A stretch of 64,000 nucleotides of DNA from positions 62,001 through 126,000 of the forward strand of contig NZ_JAOWIF010000037.1 of NCBI RefSeq assembly GCF_030332225.1. Direction: 5' to 3'. Below are positions 22,382 to 33,942 of this stretch, one piece after another (the first letter of the stretch is position 1; every line of letters begins with the position of its first letter). This stretch comes from Citrobacter sp. Cu233 (GTDB lineage Bacteria > Pseudomonadota > Gammaproteobacteria > Enterobacterales > Enterobacteriaceae). Made by a program: the position numbers and the translations under genes. Below the pieces are notes generated by a model. It worked only from the letters and a program-made list of their open reading frames with translations. It was not told the origin of the DNA and searched no databases.

Positions 22382-24322
22382 TTACACGCCTGCCTCTTCG
22401 GATGGCGGGCTTTTTTTCGCCGGGCGTTTACGCGGCACACTCTTTTTCTTCTCACTACCGCCAGGTGCAGCAATCCCCCGGAACCGGCGAACTGGTGTAC
22501 TACGAGCCTGGTCGATTAACTGATACAGCGTTCCGACCAACGGTTGCATAAAGTCCTGATAACGACACTGTTTTTCACTAATTTGTGTCAAAATCGACTC
22601 CCAGTGCGCGGTCATATCCGGGCGCGTCGCCATTTCAGGCAGCGAGTGGAACAGCGCTTTTCCGGCATCGGTCGAATGGATATAGCGCCCTTTTTTCACC
22701 AGGAATCCGCGTTTAAACAGTAATTCGATAATCCCGGCTCGTGTTGCTTCTGTTCCCAGTCCGTCTGTCGCGCGGAGGATCTTTTTCAGATCTTTATCCT
22801 GCACAAAACGCGCGATCCCGGTCATTGCCGACAACAACGTCGCATCGGTAAAGTGGCGCGGCGGCTGGGTCTGGCGTTCAACCACTTCGCCTTTTTCACA
22901 CAGCAACTCATCGTCTTTTGCCACCACTGGCAGCGGCGTACCGTCGTTATCTTCATCGCGCTCTTTGTTACCGAGCAGCGTACGCCATCCGGCCTCGGCC
23001 AGGAAACGCGCCTTGGCAACAAACTTACCTTTGGCGATATCCAGTTCAATGACGCACTTACGAAAAACAGCATCCGCGCAAAACTGCATCAGATACTGAC
23101 GCGCAATCAGGTTGTAAATCTTCGACTCATTGTCATTGAGATTGATAGTTGAGCTACGCGCTGTCGGAATAATAGCGTGGTGCGCATCCACCTTTTTATC
23201 GTCCCAACAACGATTTCGCGTATCAGGATTCACAGCAGGCTGCGGTAACAGATCCGGCGCATGGATGCTAATCGCATTCATCACCGCATGGCGTCCGGCA
23301 AAGTGCTCTTCCGGCAGATAGCGACTATCCGAGCGCGGGTAGGTGATCAGCTTGTGGGTTTCGTACAGTTTCTGGCAGATATCCAGAACATTTTGCGCAC
23401 TTAAACCGAAGCGTTTCGCGGCTTCAATCTGCAACGCTGACAGCGAAAACGGCAGCGGCGCGGATTCTGATTCCCGTTTATCATTATAACTGGTGACTAT
23501 CGCCGGCTGACCATTGATGCGCTTCACCACATGCTCAGCCAGCGTACGATTCAGTAAACGCCCTTCTTCGTCCTGATAAGGTTCACAGGCCTCACTGGGT
23601 TGCCAGATGGCGGTAAAACGCTCATCGGCGGGCGTCACAATATGCGCTTTCACCTCAAAAAAATCTTTCGCGACAAAGTTTTCGATCTCTTCATCACGAC
23701 GCACAACCAGGCCAAGCACCGGTGTCTGTACACGGCCTACAGAGAGGACGCCCTGGTAACCTGCGTTGCGCCCGAGAATAGTGTAGGCGCGCGTCATATT
23801 GATGCCGTACAGCCAGTCCGCGCGTGCACGAGCCAGTGCCGACACGCACAGTGGGATGAAATCGCTGTTTGCACGTAGGCGCTCTATCGCCCGTTCCACT
23901 GCCTGTGGGTTCAGATCGTTAATCAGGCAACGTTGCACCTGCTGGCGTTTTTCGGGGGCAAGCTGCAGGTAATCCAGTACCTCGTCCACCAGCAGTTGTC
24001 CTTCACGATCGGGGTCTCCGGCGTGAATAACTTCACTGGCTTCATGTAAAAAGCGTTTAATAACGTTGAGTTGTTTGGTCACAGAGGGACGCGGCTGTAG
24101 TTGCCACTTTTCCGGAACAATCGGCAGATCGGCCAGGCTCCAGCGAGCATAACGACTGTCGTAGGCGTCTGGCTGTGCCTGTTCAAGCAGGTGACCGATA
24201 CACCAGGTCACCACTTGCCCATTTCCGCATTCAATAAAACCGTCACCTTTACGATGTGGCTTGGGTAGCACATCGGCGATGGCGCGCGCCAGACTCGGTT
24301 TTTCGGCAATAAACAACCGCAT
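22382..24322 (-). CDS. topB: DNA topoisomerase III
   Basis: Type IA topoisomerase that decatenates and unlinks single-stranded DNA, working with RecQ in E. coli. The product is 646 residues (E. coli 653). It starts [20 protein letters not shown] (Toprim Glu), has [16 protein letters not shown] (Toprim acidic residues) and the active Tyr in [15 protein letters not shown]. The C-terminus is basic ([13 protein letters not shown]). The ATG at 24322 lies 4 bp after the selD stop, so the two are co-transcribed. Confidence 0.96.
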   Translation of the reverse strand: MRLFIAEKPSLARAIADVLPKPHRKGDGFIECGNGQVVTWCIGHLLEQAQPDAYDSRYARWSLADLPIVPEKWQLQPRPSVTKQLNVIKRFLHEASEVIHAGDPDREGQLLVDEVLDYLQLAPEKRQQVQRCLINDLNPQAVERAIERLRANSDFIPLCVSALARARADWLYGINMTRAYTILGRNAGYQGVLSVGRVQTPVLGLVVRRDEEIENFVAKDFFEVKAHIVTPADERFTAIWQPSEACEPYQDEEGRLLNRTLAEHVVKRINGQPAIVTSYNDKRESESAPLPFSLSALQIEAAKRFGLSAQNVLDICQKLYETHKLITYPRSDSRYLPEEHFAGRHAVMNAISIHAPDLLPQPAVNPDTRNRCWDDKKVDAHHAIIPTARSSTINLNDNESKIYNLIARQYLMQFCADAVFRKCVIELDIAKGKFVAKARFLAEAGWRTLLGNKERDEDNDGTPLPVVAKDDELLCEKGEVVERQTQPPRHFTDATLLSAMTGIARFVQDKDLKKILRATDGLGTEATRAGIIELLFKRGFLVKKGRYIHSTDAGKALFHSLPEMATRPDMTAHWESILTQISEKQCRYQDFMQPLVGTLYQLIDQARSTPVRRFRGIAAPGGSEKKKSVPRKRPAKKSPPSEEAGV

Positions 24323-24326
24323 CGGG

Positions 24327-25370
24327 TTAACGAATCTCAACCATGGCGCGACCGCCGCGGGCTTCCACCAGCTCACCGATAGCCGTGAGATCGATACCAA
24401 ACTGCGCAGCTGCGGCTTTGACCTCAGCTTCAGATTCCGGTGTTACAGCCAGCAGCAAGCCGCCGGACGTTTGCGGATCGCACAACAGATCGCGTACCGA
24501 TTGCGGCATTTCCCCCATCAGGTGTCCATAGCTCGCGTAGTTACGCTGCGTACCTCCCGGCACTGCGCCCTGTGCGATGTATTCTTCAACGCCAGGAAGC
24601 TTAGGAATGTCCTGGTAGACGATCTGCGCCTGAACGCCTGCCCCCTGGCACATCTCGCTCAGATGGCCCAGCAGACCAAAACCGGTTACATCCGTCATGG
24701 CTTTCACACCGTCGATGTCGGCAAATGCCGCACCTGCGATGTTCATCCGGCACATCACTTCCGTCGCCAGTCCGACGTGTTCCGGTTTCAGCAGCGATTT
24801 CTTCTCTGCGGTGGTCAGTACACCAATACCCAGCGGTTTGGTGAGGAACAGCTTACATCCAGCCTCGGCGGTGCTGTTTTTCTTCACACGTTCGGTTGGC
24901 ACAATACCCGTCACAGCAAGGCCAAAGATAGGTTCAGGGGCATCAATAGAGTGTCCACCTGCCAGTGCAATCCCCGCCTGACGACAGGCAAAACGCCCGC
25001 CTTCGGTGACTTCGCGGGCTATTTCCGGCGCCAGTTTATCAAGAGGCCAGCCCAGAATAGCGATTGCCATAATCGGTTTGCCGCCCATCGCAAAAATGTC
25101 GCTGATGGCGTTGGTCGCAGCGATGCGGCCAAAATCAAACGGATTATCGACAATCGGCATAAAGAAATCGGTGGTGCTGATAACGCTGGTACCGTTACCC
25201 AGATCGTATACCGCCGCGTCATCGCGGGTTTCATTACCCACGAGTAAATTCGGATCAACAAACTTCGCCTGCTCGCTGTGCAGGATGGTTTCCAACACTT
25301 TCGGGGAAATTTTACAACCGCAACCGGCTCCGTGGCTGTATTGCGTTAAACGAATAGCTTGCTCGCTCAT
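24327..25370 (-). CDS. selD: selenophosphate synthetase
   Basis: Makes selenophosphate from selenide and ATP, the selenium donor for selenocysteine and selenouridine. The product has 347 residues as in E. coli. The catalytic Cys17 and Lys20 lie in HGAGCGCK; Cys17 is encoded by an ordinary Cys codon, so the protein is not itself a selenoprotein. The second ATG (25370) is used, with AGGAG 6 bases before it. It precedes topB. Confidence 0.96.
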   Translation of the reverse strand: MSEQAIRLTQYSHGAGCGCKISPKVLETILHSEQAKFVDPNLLVGNETRDDAAVYDLGNGTSVISTTDFFMPIVDNPFDFGRIAATNAISDIFAMGGKPIMAIAILGWPLDKLAPEIAREVTEGGRFACRQAGIALAGGHSIDAPEPIFGLAVTGIVPTERVKKNSTAEAGCKLFLTKPLGIGVLTTAEKKSLLKPEHVGLATEVMCRMNIAGAAFADIDGVKAMTDVTGFGLLGHLSEMCQGAGVQAQIVYQDIPKLPGVEEYIAQGAVPGGTQRNYASYGHLMGEMPQSVRDLLCDPQTSGGLLLAVTPESEAEVKAAAAQFGIDLTAIGELVEARGGRAMVEIR

Positions 25371-25486
25371 GGACATCTCCTGTCATTGCAATGCGGATAT
25401 GGTAGCGCTCATTCCATGATGTGGTAAGAGTGACTGTCTGAATTAGAGTGTCTTTGCTCATAATCCAGACAGTTTTGCCGTTGATG

Positions 25487-26038
25487 TCAGAAATAACGGA
25501 CGAATGAGGTCGGATCGGCAAGATTAATCGAGGTGGAGGCTTTTAGCTGCGGCGTTCCCAGATAGAGAAAACCGACGATTTTATCCTGTGGACGACAGTC
25601 AAACGCTTCACGGACTACCGTACTTTCCGTTAAGGCTCCGCTGCGCCAGATCCCGCCAAACCCTTGTGCAATCGCCGCCATTTGCATCGCCATTACCGCG
25701 CAGCCTGCAGACATTTCTTGTTCCCACATCGGGACCTTGTCGCTTTCTTCACATTTCGCCACCACAGCGATAATCAGCGGCGCGCGAAACGGTGCTGTAC
25801 GGGCTTTTTCCTGTGCTTTTTCATCACTTCCGGCAGCAATCGCGCCTTTTTCAAGCACGGCACTAAAACGTTCGCGCCCTTCACCTTCAATCACAAAAAA
25901 TTGCCACGGTTGCAGTGATTTATGGTCTGGCGCACGCATACCGGCGCGCAGAATATTTTGCAGTTGCTCTCCCTCCGGGGCCGGTTCGACAAGACGAGAA
26001 GCGCTACGACGGGTCATAAGTAATTCGAGTGCATCCAT
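25487..26038 (-). CDS. ydjA: YdjA, FMN-dependent nitroreductase-like oxidoreductase
   Basis: Small nitroreductase-family flavoprotein, 183 residues, as in E. coli YdjA. The N-terminal [12 protein letters not shown] is the usual FMN-phosphate contact, with [18 protein letters not shown] and [10 protein letters not shown] as family blocks. It probably forms an FMN homodimer using NAD(P)H; the natural substrate is not known. It is divergent from sppA. Confidence 0.92.
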   Translation of the reverse strand: MDALELLMTRRSASRLVEPAPEGEQLQNILRAGMRAPDHKSLQPWQFFVIEGEGRERFSAVLEKGAIAAGSDEKAQEKARTAPFRAPLIIAVVAKCEESDKVPMWEQEMSAGCAVMAMQMAAIAQGFGGIWRSGALTESTVVREAFDCRPQDKIVGFLYLGTPQLKASTSINLADPTSFVRYF

Positions 26039-26211
26039 TTGCTTAACTCCAACAATGATATTTATTCACAAAATTAACACGCGGGCGGATTTTGTTACAG
26101 CACAGGTGGTGATTCCTGCTGACAAGTGCCTGTCGGGTCATTACGATAGCCACATCTTAACGCCTTTCTCGTGGCTCACGTGGGCGTGTTGTTAATCGAT
26201 AGGGAGAATAC

Positions 26212-28068
26212 ATGCGAACCCTGTGGCGATTTATTGCCGGATTTTTTAAATGGACATGGCGATTACTCAATTTCGTCCGTGAATTTGTGCTTAACCTGTT
26301 CTTTATCTTTTTAGTACTGGTGGGTGTTGGGATCTGGATGCAGGTCAGTAGCAGCAACACCAGCGAACATGCTGAACGTGGCGCACTGCTGCTGGATATC
26401 TCGGGGGTTATTGTTGATAAACCTTCAAGCACCAGTCGGTTAAGTGCCATCGGTCGTCAACTGTTTGGCGCAAGTTCCGATCGTCTACAGGAAAACTCCC
26501 TGTTCGATATCGTGAATACCATTCGACAGGCCAAAGATGACCGCAACATTACCGGTATCGTGATGGACTTGAAAAACTTCGCCGGGGCCGACCAACCGTC
26601 GATGCAATATATCGGCAAAGCACTCCGCGAGTTCCGCGACAGCGGTAAGCCTGTCTTTGCTGTAGGCGATAACTTCAGCCAGGGGCAGTATTACCTGGCA
26701 AGTTTTGCCAACAAAATTTGGCTATCTCCGCAGGGTTCCGTTGATCTGCACGGCTTTGCCACTAACGGTCTGTACTACAAATCTCTGCTGGATAAGCTGA
26801 AGGTCTCAACACACGTATTCCGCGTGGGTACCTATAAATCCGCCGTCGAGCCGTTTATCCGTGATGATATGTCACCTGCCGCGCGTGAGGCTGACAGTCG
26901 CTGGATTGGCGAGCTGTGGCAGAACTATCTCGATACGGTCGCCGCTAACCGTCAGATCCCGGCGCAACAGGTATTCCCTGGGGCGCAAGCGATGCTGGAC
27001 GGTTTGACGAAAGTCGACGGTGATACCGCAAAATACGCTCTCGATAACAAATTGGTAGATGCTCTCGCTTCCAGTGCTGAAGTCGAAAAGTTGCTGACCA
27101 AACAGTTTGGCTGGAGCAAAGCGGATAAAAACTACCGCTCTGTCAGCTACTACGATTACACACTGAAAGCACCCGCTGATACCGGGGACAGTATCGGTGT
27201 CGTCTTCGCCAACGGTGCCATTATGGACGGAGAAGAAACGCCAGGGAATGTGGGTGGCGATACTACCGCTGCACAGATCCGTGAAGCACGCCTCGATCCG
27301 AAAGTGAAGGCCATTGTTCTGCGCGTGAATAGCCCAGGCGGTAGCGTCAGCGCCTCGGAAGTGATCCGTTCTGAGCTGGCAGCAGCAAAAGCAGCGGGCA
27401 AACCGGTTGTCGTTTCCATGGGCGGCATGGCGGCGTCCGGGGGGTACTGGATCTCCACGCCTGCAAGCTACATCGTGGCAAACCCCAGCACCCTGACCGG
27501 TTCCATCGGTATCTTTGGTGTTATCAATACGGTGGAAAACAGCCTGGATTCAATAGGCGTGCATACTGACGGTGTTGCAACTTCCCCACTGGCGGATATC
27601 TCCATCACCAAAGCGTTACCGTCAGAAGTACAGCAAATGATGCAGTTAAGCATTGAGAACGGCTATAAGCGCTTTATCACGTTGGTTGCGGATGCTCGTA
27701 AGACGACACCGGAGCAGATTGATAAAATTGCTCAGGGTCACGTCTGGACGGGTCAGGATGCGAAAGCAAACGGACTGGTAGACAGCCTGGGCGATTTTGA
27801 TGATGCCGTCGCAAAAGCTGCAGAGCTGGCAAAACTGAAACAATGGCACATTGAGTATTATCAGGACGAGCCTACCTTCGTGGATATGGTGATGGACAGT
27901 ATGTCAGGTTCGGTGCGCGCCATGTTGCCAGAAGCCCTTCAGGCAATGCTCCCGGCGCCACTGGCTTCAGCTGCCAGCGTGGTAAAAGCTGAAGGAGATA
28001 AACTGGCTGCGTTTAACGATCCGCAAAACCGTTATGCGTTCTGCCTGACCTGCGCCAACGTTCGCTAA
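26212..28068 (+). CDS. sppA: signal peptide peptidase SppA (protease IV)
   Basis: Inner-membrane serine peptidase that degrades cleaved signal peptides; forms a tetramer with its bulk in the periplasm. The product is 618 residues as in E. coli, with one N-terminal membrane segment (about 30-47). The catalytic Lys is in [12 protein letters not shown] (about 209) and the catalytic Ser in [12 protein letters not shown] (about 409). The tandem duplicated S49 domains are visible. It has its own terminator. Confidence 0.96.
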   Translation: MRTLWRFIAGFFKWTWRLLNFVREFVLNLFFIFLVLVGVGIWMQVSSSNTSEHAERGALLLDISGVIVDKPSSTSRLSAIGRQLFGASSDRLQENSLFDIVNTIRQAKDDRNITGIVMDLKNFAGADQPSMQYIGKALREFRDSGKPVFAVGDNFSQGQYYLASFANKIWLSPQGSVDLHGFATNGLYYKSLLDKLKVSTHVFRVGTYKSAVEPFIRDDMSPAAREADSRWIGELWQNYLDTVAANRQIPAQQVFPGAQAMLDGLTKVDGDTAKYALDNKLVDALASSAEVEKLLTKQFGWSKADKNYRSVSYYDYTLKAPADTGDSIGVVFANGAIMDGEETPGNVGGDTTAAQIREARLDPKVKAIVLRVNSPGGSVSASEVIRSELAAAKAAGKPVVVSMGGMAASGGYWISTPASYIVANPSTLTGSIGIFGVINTVENSLDSIGVHTDGVATSPLADISITKALPSEVQQMMQLSIENGYKRFITLVADARKTTPEQIDKIAQGHVWTGQDAKANGLVDSLGDFDDAVAKAAELAKLKQWHIEYYQDEPTFVDMVMDSMSGSVRAMLPEALQAMLPAPLASAASVVKAEGDKLAAFNDPQNRYAFCLTCANVR

Positions 28069-28074
28069 CTATTG

Positions 28075-28106
28075 ACCCCTCTTCGGGATGAAGAGGGGTT
28101 TTCTTT
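28075..28106 (+). terminator. intrinsic terminator of sppA
   Basis: ACCCCTCTTC pairs with GAAGAGGGGT around a 5-base loop, followed by TTTCTTT. It begins 7 bp after the sppA stop. Confidence 0.85.
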
Positions 28107-28123
28107 GAGACAGAAGAAAAGTC

Positions 28124-29140
28124 ATGCAGAAAAAATCAATTTACGTTGCCTATACCGGCGGCACCATAGGTATGCAGCGCTCTGAACAGGGTTACATTCC
28201 GGTTTCGGGTCACCTGCAGCGCCAACTGGCATTGATGCCTGAATTCCACCGTCCGGAGATGCCAGACTTCACCATCCACGAATACGCCCCGCTGATGGAT
28301 TCCTCCGATATGACGCCGGAAGACTGGCAGCATATTGCGGAAGACATTAAAGCGCACTACGACGATTACGATGGTTTTGTCATTCTGCACGGCACCGACA
28401 CCATGGCATTTACCGCCTCGGCACTCTCTTTTATGCTGGAGAATCTGGGCAAACCCGTTATTGTGACAGGGTCACAAATCCCACTGGCAGAGCTACGCTC
28501 GGACGGACAAATCAATTTGCTGAATGCATTGTACGTTGCGGCAAATTACCCGATTAATGAAGTCACCCTGTTTTTCAACAATCGCCTGTTTCGCGGCAAT
28601 CGTACAACTAAAGCCCATGCTGACGGTTTTGACGCCTTCGCCTCCCCGAACCTTGCTCCACTACTGGAAGCGGGGATCCACATCCGCCGGCTGGGGACGC
28701 CACCCGCACCGCATGGTGCGGGTGATCTGATTGTTCACCCCATCACCCCGCAGCCGATCGGCGTGGTCACGATTTATCCAGGGATCTCTGCTGACGTGGT
28801 GCGAAATTTCCTGCGCCAGCCCGTGAAAGCGTTAATTCTTCGCTCTTACGGTGTCGGTAATGCACCACAAAACAAAGAGTTTTTGAAAGAACTTGAAGAT
28901 GCGAGTTCGCGTGGCATTGTGGTGGTGAATCTCACCCAATGCATGTCCGGCAAGGTCAATATGGGCGGTTACGCGACGGGGAATGCGCTGGCGCACGCTG
29001 GTGTCATTGGCGGCGCGGATATGACCGTCGAGGCTACGCTGACCAAGCTGCATTATTTGCTGAGTCAGAACCTGGATACCCAGGCTATTCGCGAAGCGAT
29101 GACGCAAAATCTGCGTGGCGAGCTCACGCCAGACGAGTAA
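28124..29140 (+). CDS. ansA: L-asparaginase 1 (cytoplasmic)
   Basis: Hydrolyses L-asparagine to aspartate and ammonia. The product is 338 residues as in E. coli AnsA and has no signal peptide, so it is the cytoplasmic type I enzyme. The two catalytic threonines lie in YTGGTIG (near residue 14) and HGTDTMAFTAS (near residue 91). pncA follows after 8 bp, so the two form an operon. Confidence 0.96.
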   Translation: MQKKSIYVAYTGGTIGMQRSEQGYIPVSGHLQRQLALMPEFHRPEMPDFTIHEYAPLMDSSDMTPEDWQHIAEDIKAHYDDYDGFVILHGTDTMAFTASALSFMLENLGKPVIVTGSQIPLAELRSDGQINLLNALYVAANYPINEVTLFFNNRLFRGNRTTKAHADGFDAFASPNLAPLLEAGIHIRRLGTPPAPHGAGDLIVHPITPQPIGVVTIYPGISADVVRNFLRQPVKALILRSYGVGNAPQNKEFLKELEDASSRGIVVVNLTQCMSGKVNMGGYATGNALAHAGVIGGADMTVEATLTKLHYLLSQNLDTQAIREAMTQNLRGELTPDE

Positions 29141-29148
29141 AGGAGTCT

Positions 29149-29793
29149 ATGACGATGGCCCGAGCCTTATTGCTGGTCGATTTACAGAATGATTTTTGTG
29201 CCGGTGGTGCACTTGCCGTCCCGCAAGGTGACAGCACTATAGAGATAGCCAACCGACTGATTGACTGGTGTGCCATACGCGGCGATGCAATTGTTGCCAG
29301 CCAGGACTGGCACCCGGCAAATCATGGTAGTTTTGCCAGCCAACATCAGGTTGCGCCATACAGCCAGGGACAACTGGACGGACTGCCACAGACGTTCTGG
29401 CCCGATCACTGTGTGCAAAACAGTGAAGGTGCCGCGCTACACCCGCTGCTTAACCAGACAGCAATTAATCAGACTTTCTGTAAGGGCGAGGATCCACTGG
29501 TCGACAGTTACAGCGCATTTTTTGATAACGGCCGTCGCCAGGCAACTGCGCTTAATGCTTGGCTGCTGGAAAATCGAATGGCTGAACTGATCATCATGGG
29601 TCTGGCAACCGACTATTGCGTAAAATTTACCGTGCTTGATGCGCTCGATCTTGGCTATACCGTCAGCGTCATTACTGACGGTTGCCGTGGGGTAAATATT
29701 CAGCCAGAGGACAGTGCACACGCCTTTATGGAAATGGCTGCGGCCGGAGCAACGCTCTACACGCTGGCTGACTGGGAAGAAACGCAGCGCTAA
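29149..29793 (+). CDS. pncA: nicotinamidase
   Basis: Deamidates nicotinamide to nicotinate for NAD salvage. It is an isochorismatase-fold hydrolase of 214 residues (E. coli 213). The triad residues are visible: Asp in LLVDLQNDF, Lys in FCKGEDPLVDSYS and Cys in GLATDYCVKF; metal ligands are in DWHPANHGSF. Starts at 29149 or 29155 are both possible; AGGAG lies 3 and 9 bases before them. It is translationally close to ansA. Confidence 0.95.
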   Translation: MTMARALLLVDLQNDFCAGGALAVPQGDSTIEIANRLIDWCAIRGDAIVASQDWHPANHGSFASQHQVAPYSQGQLDGLPQTFWPDHCVQNSEGAALHPLLNQTAINQTFCKGEDPLVDSYSAFFDNGRRQATALNAWLLENRMAELIIMGLATDYCVKFTVLDALDLGYTVSVITDGCRGVNIQPEDSAHAFMEMAAAGATLYTLADWEETQR

Positions 29794-29796
29794 TGT

Positions 29797-29900
29797 TTTG
29801 CCTGATGGCGACGTAAAATGCGCTTATCAGGCTTATTCAAATGGCATTTTTACTCAATGCTGTAGGCCGGATAAGGCGCTTGCGCCGCCATCCGGCAATC
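29797..29900. repeat. REP/BIME cluster after pncA
   Basis: GCCTGATGGCGACG, CGCTTATCAGGC, TGTAGGCCGGATAAGGCGC and GCGCCGCCATCCGGCA form several REP halves. The rest of the 270-bp gap to the chitinase gene holds that gene's leader. Confidence 0.85.
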
Positions 29901-30011
29901 AACAACCCTACTGCACCTACAAAAATTGGTACACCGCTTCGCCAGCACGGCGTGAATCCCTTCGCATTTTTCCTCTTTTGAAACTGCTAGTCTGCGAGAG
30001 CTGTTTTTCGC

Positions 30012-30042
30012 CACGCCATTTCCGTGGCGTGTTTGCATTTTT
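30012..30042 (+). other. hairpin in the leader of the chitinase-like gene
   Basis: CACGCCA (30012-30018) pairs with TGGCGTG (30025-30031), followed by TTTGCATTTTT. It is 22-52 bp upstream of the chitinase ATG. The shape is terminator-like, either ending an upstream transcript or acting as an attenuator. Confidence 0.45.
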
Positions 30043-30063
30043 AATTGTCAAAGAGGAACTCCG

Positions 30064-31317
30064 ATGAAACTTTTGCCTTTGTTGGCAGCATTACCCCTGC
30101 TCTGTGCCAGCGTTGTTTCCGCTAACTCACTGATGTCTGTCGGCTACTTCAACGGCGGCGGCGACGTCACTGCCGGTCCTGGCGGTGATATCGACAAACT
30201 GGATGTTCGCCAGATAACCCACCTGAACTACTCATTTGGCCTGATCTATAACAACGAGAAGGACGAGACCAATGACGCGCTAAAAGATGCCAGTAAGCTG
30301 CATCAAATTTGGCTTTCAGAAAAAGTGCAGTCTGATCTGCAAAAGATCCCGGAATTGCGCAAACAGAACCCGAATCTTAACGTTCTGCTTTCCGTTGGCG
30401 GTTGGGGGGCGCGTGGATTCTCAGGCGCTGCAGCCACAAAAGAATCCCGGGCGGTATTTATTCAGTCGGTGCAGGACATCATTGCGAAATATGGCCTGGA
30501 TGGTATCGACCTCGACTGGGAGTATCCGGTAAACGGTGCATGGGGATTAGTTGAAAGTAAACCGGCCGATCGTGCAAACTTTACTTCGCTGCTGAAGGAG
30601 TTACGTGCCGCAGTGGGGCATAAAAAACTGGTGACCATCGCGGTTGGTGCCAACGCAGAAAGCCCGAAAAGCTGGGTAGACGTCAAAGCCATTGCGCCAT
30701 TGCTCGATTACATCAATCTGATGACCTACGATATGGCTTACGGTACTCAGTACTTCAACTCAAACCTGTACGATTCGACAACGTGGCCAACGGTCGCCGA
30801 AGCGGATAAGTACAGCGCCGATTTTGTCGTCAATAACTACCTCGCTGCAGGGCTAAAGCCAGCTCAGATGAACCTGGGTATTGGGTTCTACGGTCGCGTG
30901 CCTAAACGTGCCGTTGAGCCGGGGATTGACTGGAGCAAACCCGACGCACAGAAAAATCCCGCCACTCAGCCCTATTTTGAACCACAACAAATTGCGTTGT
31001 TCAAATCACTGGGCGTTGACCTGACCAAAGATACCTATGTGAAGTACAACGACATTGTGGCGAAGCTCATCAACGATCCGCAAAAGCGCTTTACCCAGCA
31101 CTGGGACGATGAAGCAAAAGTACCGTGGCTGTCGGTGCAGTCTGCCGACGGAAAGGCACTTTTCGCCCTCTCCTACGAGAATCCGCGCTCTGTTGCCATC
31201 AAAGCGGACTACATCAAAAACAAGGGACTGGGAGGCGCTATGTTCTGGGAGTATGGTGCGGATGATAAAAACCAGTTAGCGAAGCAGTTGGCCGATTCAT
31301 TGGGTATCAAACACTGA
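30064..31317 (+). CDS. secreted glycoside hydrolase family 18 (chitinase-like) enzyme
   Basis: Exported GH18 enzyme of 417 residues with a signal peptide cleaved near VVSA/N (residue 20). The GH18 catalytic motif DxxDxDxE is intact: Asp146, Asp149, Asp151 and Glu153 in LDGIDLDWEYP. The substrate-binding LSVGGWG (109-115) and late LINLMTYDM-type block (YINLMTYDM) are also present. There is no separate chitin-binding domain. The likely reaction is beta-1,4-GlcNAc hydrolysis by substrate-assisted catalysis. It replaces the ydjE-L block found in E. coli between pncA and yeaC. It could work with the Chb system at the left end of the window (inference). Confidence 0.88.
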   Translation: MKLLPLLAALPLLCASVVSANSLMSVGYFNGGGDVTAGPGGDIDKLDVRQITHLNYSFGLIYNNEKDETNDALKDASKLHQIWLSEKVQSDLQKIPELRKQNPNLNVLLSVGGWGARGFSGAAATKESRAVFIQSVQDIIAKYGLDGIDLDWEYPVNGAWGLVESKPADRANFTSLLKELRAAVGHKKLVTIAVGANAESPKSWVDVKAIAPLLDYINLMTYDMAYGTQYFNSNLYDSTTWPTVAEADKYSADFVVNNYLAAGLKPAQMNLGIGFYGRVPKRAVEPGIDWSKPDAQKNPATQPYFEPQQIALFKSLGVDLTKDTYVKYNDIVAKLINDPQKRFTQHWDDEAKVPWLSVQSADGKALFALSYENPRSVAIKADYIKNKGLGGAMFWEYGADDKNQLAKQLADSLGIKH

Positions 31318-31411
31318 TCCCAACGCTTGCCACAATAGGTTATGATTATCGCAATCCGCTGCGCCATTCGCTGGCGCAGCTTTTCATCTTCTACTGGAGG
31401 CATGAGCTGGT

Positions 31412-31756
31412 ATGGCTTTCATCCCTAAAAATTACGCCCGTCTGGAAGTCGGTTATCGGGAAAAGGCACTTAAGCTCTTTCCCTGGGTCTGTGGACGTTG
31501 TTCCCGCGAATTCGTGTACTCAAATCTGCGCGAATTGACCGTACACCATATCGATCACGACCACTCTAACAACCCGGAAGATGGTAGCAACTGGGAGATG
31601 TTGTGCCTGTACTGCCACGATCATGAGCATTCCAAATATACGGAAGCGGACCAGTATGGTTCAACAGTGGTTGCCGGAGAAGACGCGCAGAAGGCCGTCG
31701 GCGAAGCGAAATATAATCCGTTTGCTGACCTTAAAGCGATGATGAACAAAAAGTAG
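31412..31756 (+). CDS. yajD: YajD-type HNH nuclease family protein
   Basis: Small HNH-endonuclease-fold protein of 114 residues, nearly the same as E. coli YajD in sequence. Two CxxC pairs (CGRC and CLYC) probably bind zinc, and the HNH core is VHHIDHDHSNNPEDGSNWE. Function in E. coli is unknown. In E. coli yajD lies near tsx, far from here, so this copy is relocated or is a paralogue. The ATG has only a weak ribosome site; GGAGG is 12 bases upstream. Confidence 0.88.
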   Translation: MAFIPKNYARLEVGYREKALKLFPWVCGRCSREFVYSNLRELTVHHIDHDHSNNPEDGSNWEMLCLYCHDHEHSKYTEADQYGSTVVAGEDAQKAVGEAKYNPFADLKAMMNKK

Positions 31757-31800
31757 TCTACTGCATATGCCCGGCATACACACTCACCGGGCATCTACCA

Positions 31801-32076
31801 TCAGGATTTGAACGTCGCAATCGGCTCAGGCGTAATGCCAAACTCCACTTTAAGTTGCTGCTTACTCTTCATCACCATCTCACCGTTGGTATCGATAGTC
31901 ATGTGTTGTGCATTCGTGTTGTTACGTGCCTGCCATAACATTACCAGTTGCAAACTGTTCTCTTTTTGTTCTGCGGTCAGCGCGACGCCATCCGGCCATT
32001 TTCCCAGTTCAACGGCAGTCGATAAGCGCTGATAAACTTCCGGCGTCATGCTGTTGATCATCTCATCAAGATTCAT
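31801..32076 (-). CDS. yeaC: YeaC, DUF1315 family protein
   Basis: Small soluble protein of 91 residues (E. coli 90) with no signal peptide or membrane segment. Start MNLDEMINSMTPEVYQRLST matches E. coli YeaC. Function unknown. It lies 42 bp downstream of msrB on the same strand, so co-transcription is likely, as in E. coli. Confidence 0.92.
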   Translation of the reverse strand: MNLDEMINSMTPEVYQRLSTAVELGKWPDGVALTAEQKENSLQLVMLWQARNNTNAQHMTIDTNGEMVMKSKQQLKVEFGITPEPIATFKS

Positions 32077-32118
32077 GTTAAATCCACTCTCCGTAGAATA
32101 ATTAGCTGAATCGTTTCT

Positions 32119-32532
32119 TCAGCCTTTCGTTTGCTCACCGTTTTCGCCGTCTGTGAAGTTCAATGATGCTGAATTAACGCAGTAACGCTCGCCTGTGGGC
32201 TGAGGCCCATCCGGAAAGACATGCCCCAGATGCGCATCACAGTTTCCACAGCGGATTTCAATGCGCTGCATGCCGTGAGACGTGTCATTTATGTAACGGA
32301 TAGCCTCTTCGCTCACCGGCTCGTAAAAGCTAGGCCAGCCGCAGCCAGAGTCGTATTTTGTCTCTGAACGAAACAAGGCATTATCGCAGATCAGACAATG
32401 GTAGATGCCATCACGCTTATTGTGCAGCAAACGCCCGGTAAATGGCGGTTCTGTCCCATGATTTTGTGTCACGTAAAACTGCATTTCGGACAAATTTTTT
32501 TTCAGTTCTTCTGGGGAAGGTTGCTTAGCCAT
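32119..32532 (-). CDS. msrB: methionine-R-sulfoxide reductase B
   Basis: Reduces methionine-R-sulfoxide in proteins using thioredoxin. The product is 137 residues, equal to E. coli. Two CxxC pairs (CLIC, CGNC) bind structural zinc, and the catalytic Cys lies in [11 protein letters not shown]; the site has Cys rather than Sec. ATG 32532 gives [14 protein letters not shown]; an in-frame upstream start (32562) was rejected because it extends the known N-terminus. Confidence 0.95.
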   Translation of the reverse strand: MAKQPSPEELKKNLSEMQFYVTQNHGTEPPFTGRLLHNKRDGIYHCLICDNALFRSETKYDSGCGWPSFYEPVSEEAIRYINDTSHGMQRIEIRCGNCDAHLGHVFPDGPQPTGERYCVNSASLNFTDGENGEQTKG

Positions 32533-32650
32533 TTGCTCACATCTCGCTTTATCTAAACTCACATCGCGAGACAGATTCTAACAAAACATTAACACCATAG
32601 TGCGAACTTTTGTTCTAAACTTGATCCGTGCGAAATGGCAGCCCAGAAAT

Positions 32651-32666
32651 CGTGATCTACATCACG
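32651..32666. promoter_or_regulatory. CRP-like operator upstream of gapA
   Basis: CGTGATCTACATCACG is a perfect palindrome with GTGA-N6-TCAC, the core of the CRP consensus. It lies between the divergent genes msrB and gapA. Confidence 0.65.
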
Positions 32667-32802
32667 TTTTTATCTTGATTGCCCTTTAAAATTCGGGCCG
32701 CCGCCCCCATGTGGTTTCAAGCCCAAAGGAAGAGTGAGGCGAGTCAGTTGCGCAAAGCTTAAGCAGCAGTTTGATTTGTCGCAATGATTGACACGATTCC
32801 GC

Positions 32803-32830
32803 TTGACGCTGCGTAAGGTTTTTGTAATTT
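32803..32830 (+). promoter_or_regulatory. likely sigma70 promoter of gapA
   Basis: TTGACG (-35) is followed after 16 bp by TAATTT (-10). Transcription would start about 35 bp before the gapA ATG. Confidence 0.55.
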
Positions 32831-32861
32831 TACAGGCAACCTTTTATTCACTAACAAATAG

Positions 32862-33869
<1,008 letters not shown>

Positions 33870-33893
33870 GTTGAGATGAGACAGTAATCTGTA

Positions 33894-33920
33894 AGAGCGA
33901 CTCTGGTCGCTCTTTTTTTT
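33894..33920 (+). terminator. intrinsic terminator of gapA
   Basis: AGAGCGAC pairs with GTCGCTCT around a 4-base loop and is followed by a run of eight T. It starts 25 bp past the gapA stop. Confidence 0.92.
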
Positions 33921-33942
33921 GCTCAAAATAAAGGATTGCGTA

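Noticed and set aside
24261..25247. Long open frame antisense to selD (328 codons)
   Set aside because: It is the shadow of a well-conserved gene; its translation is low-complexity and resembles no family.
31402..31428. Eight-codon frame overlapping the yajD start (MSWYGFHP)
   Set aside because: GGAGG is only one base from its ATG, too close for initiation, and no conservation can be shown; probably chance.
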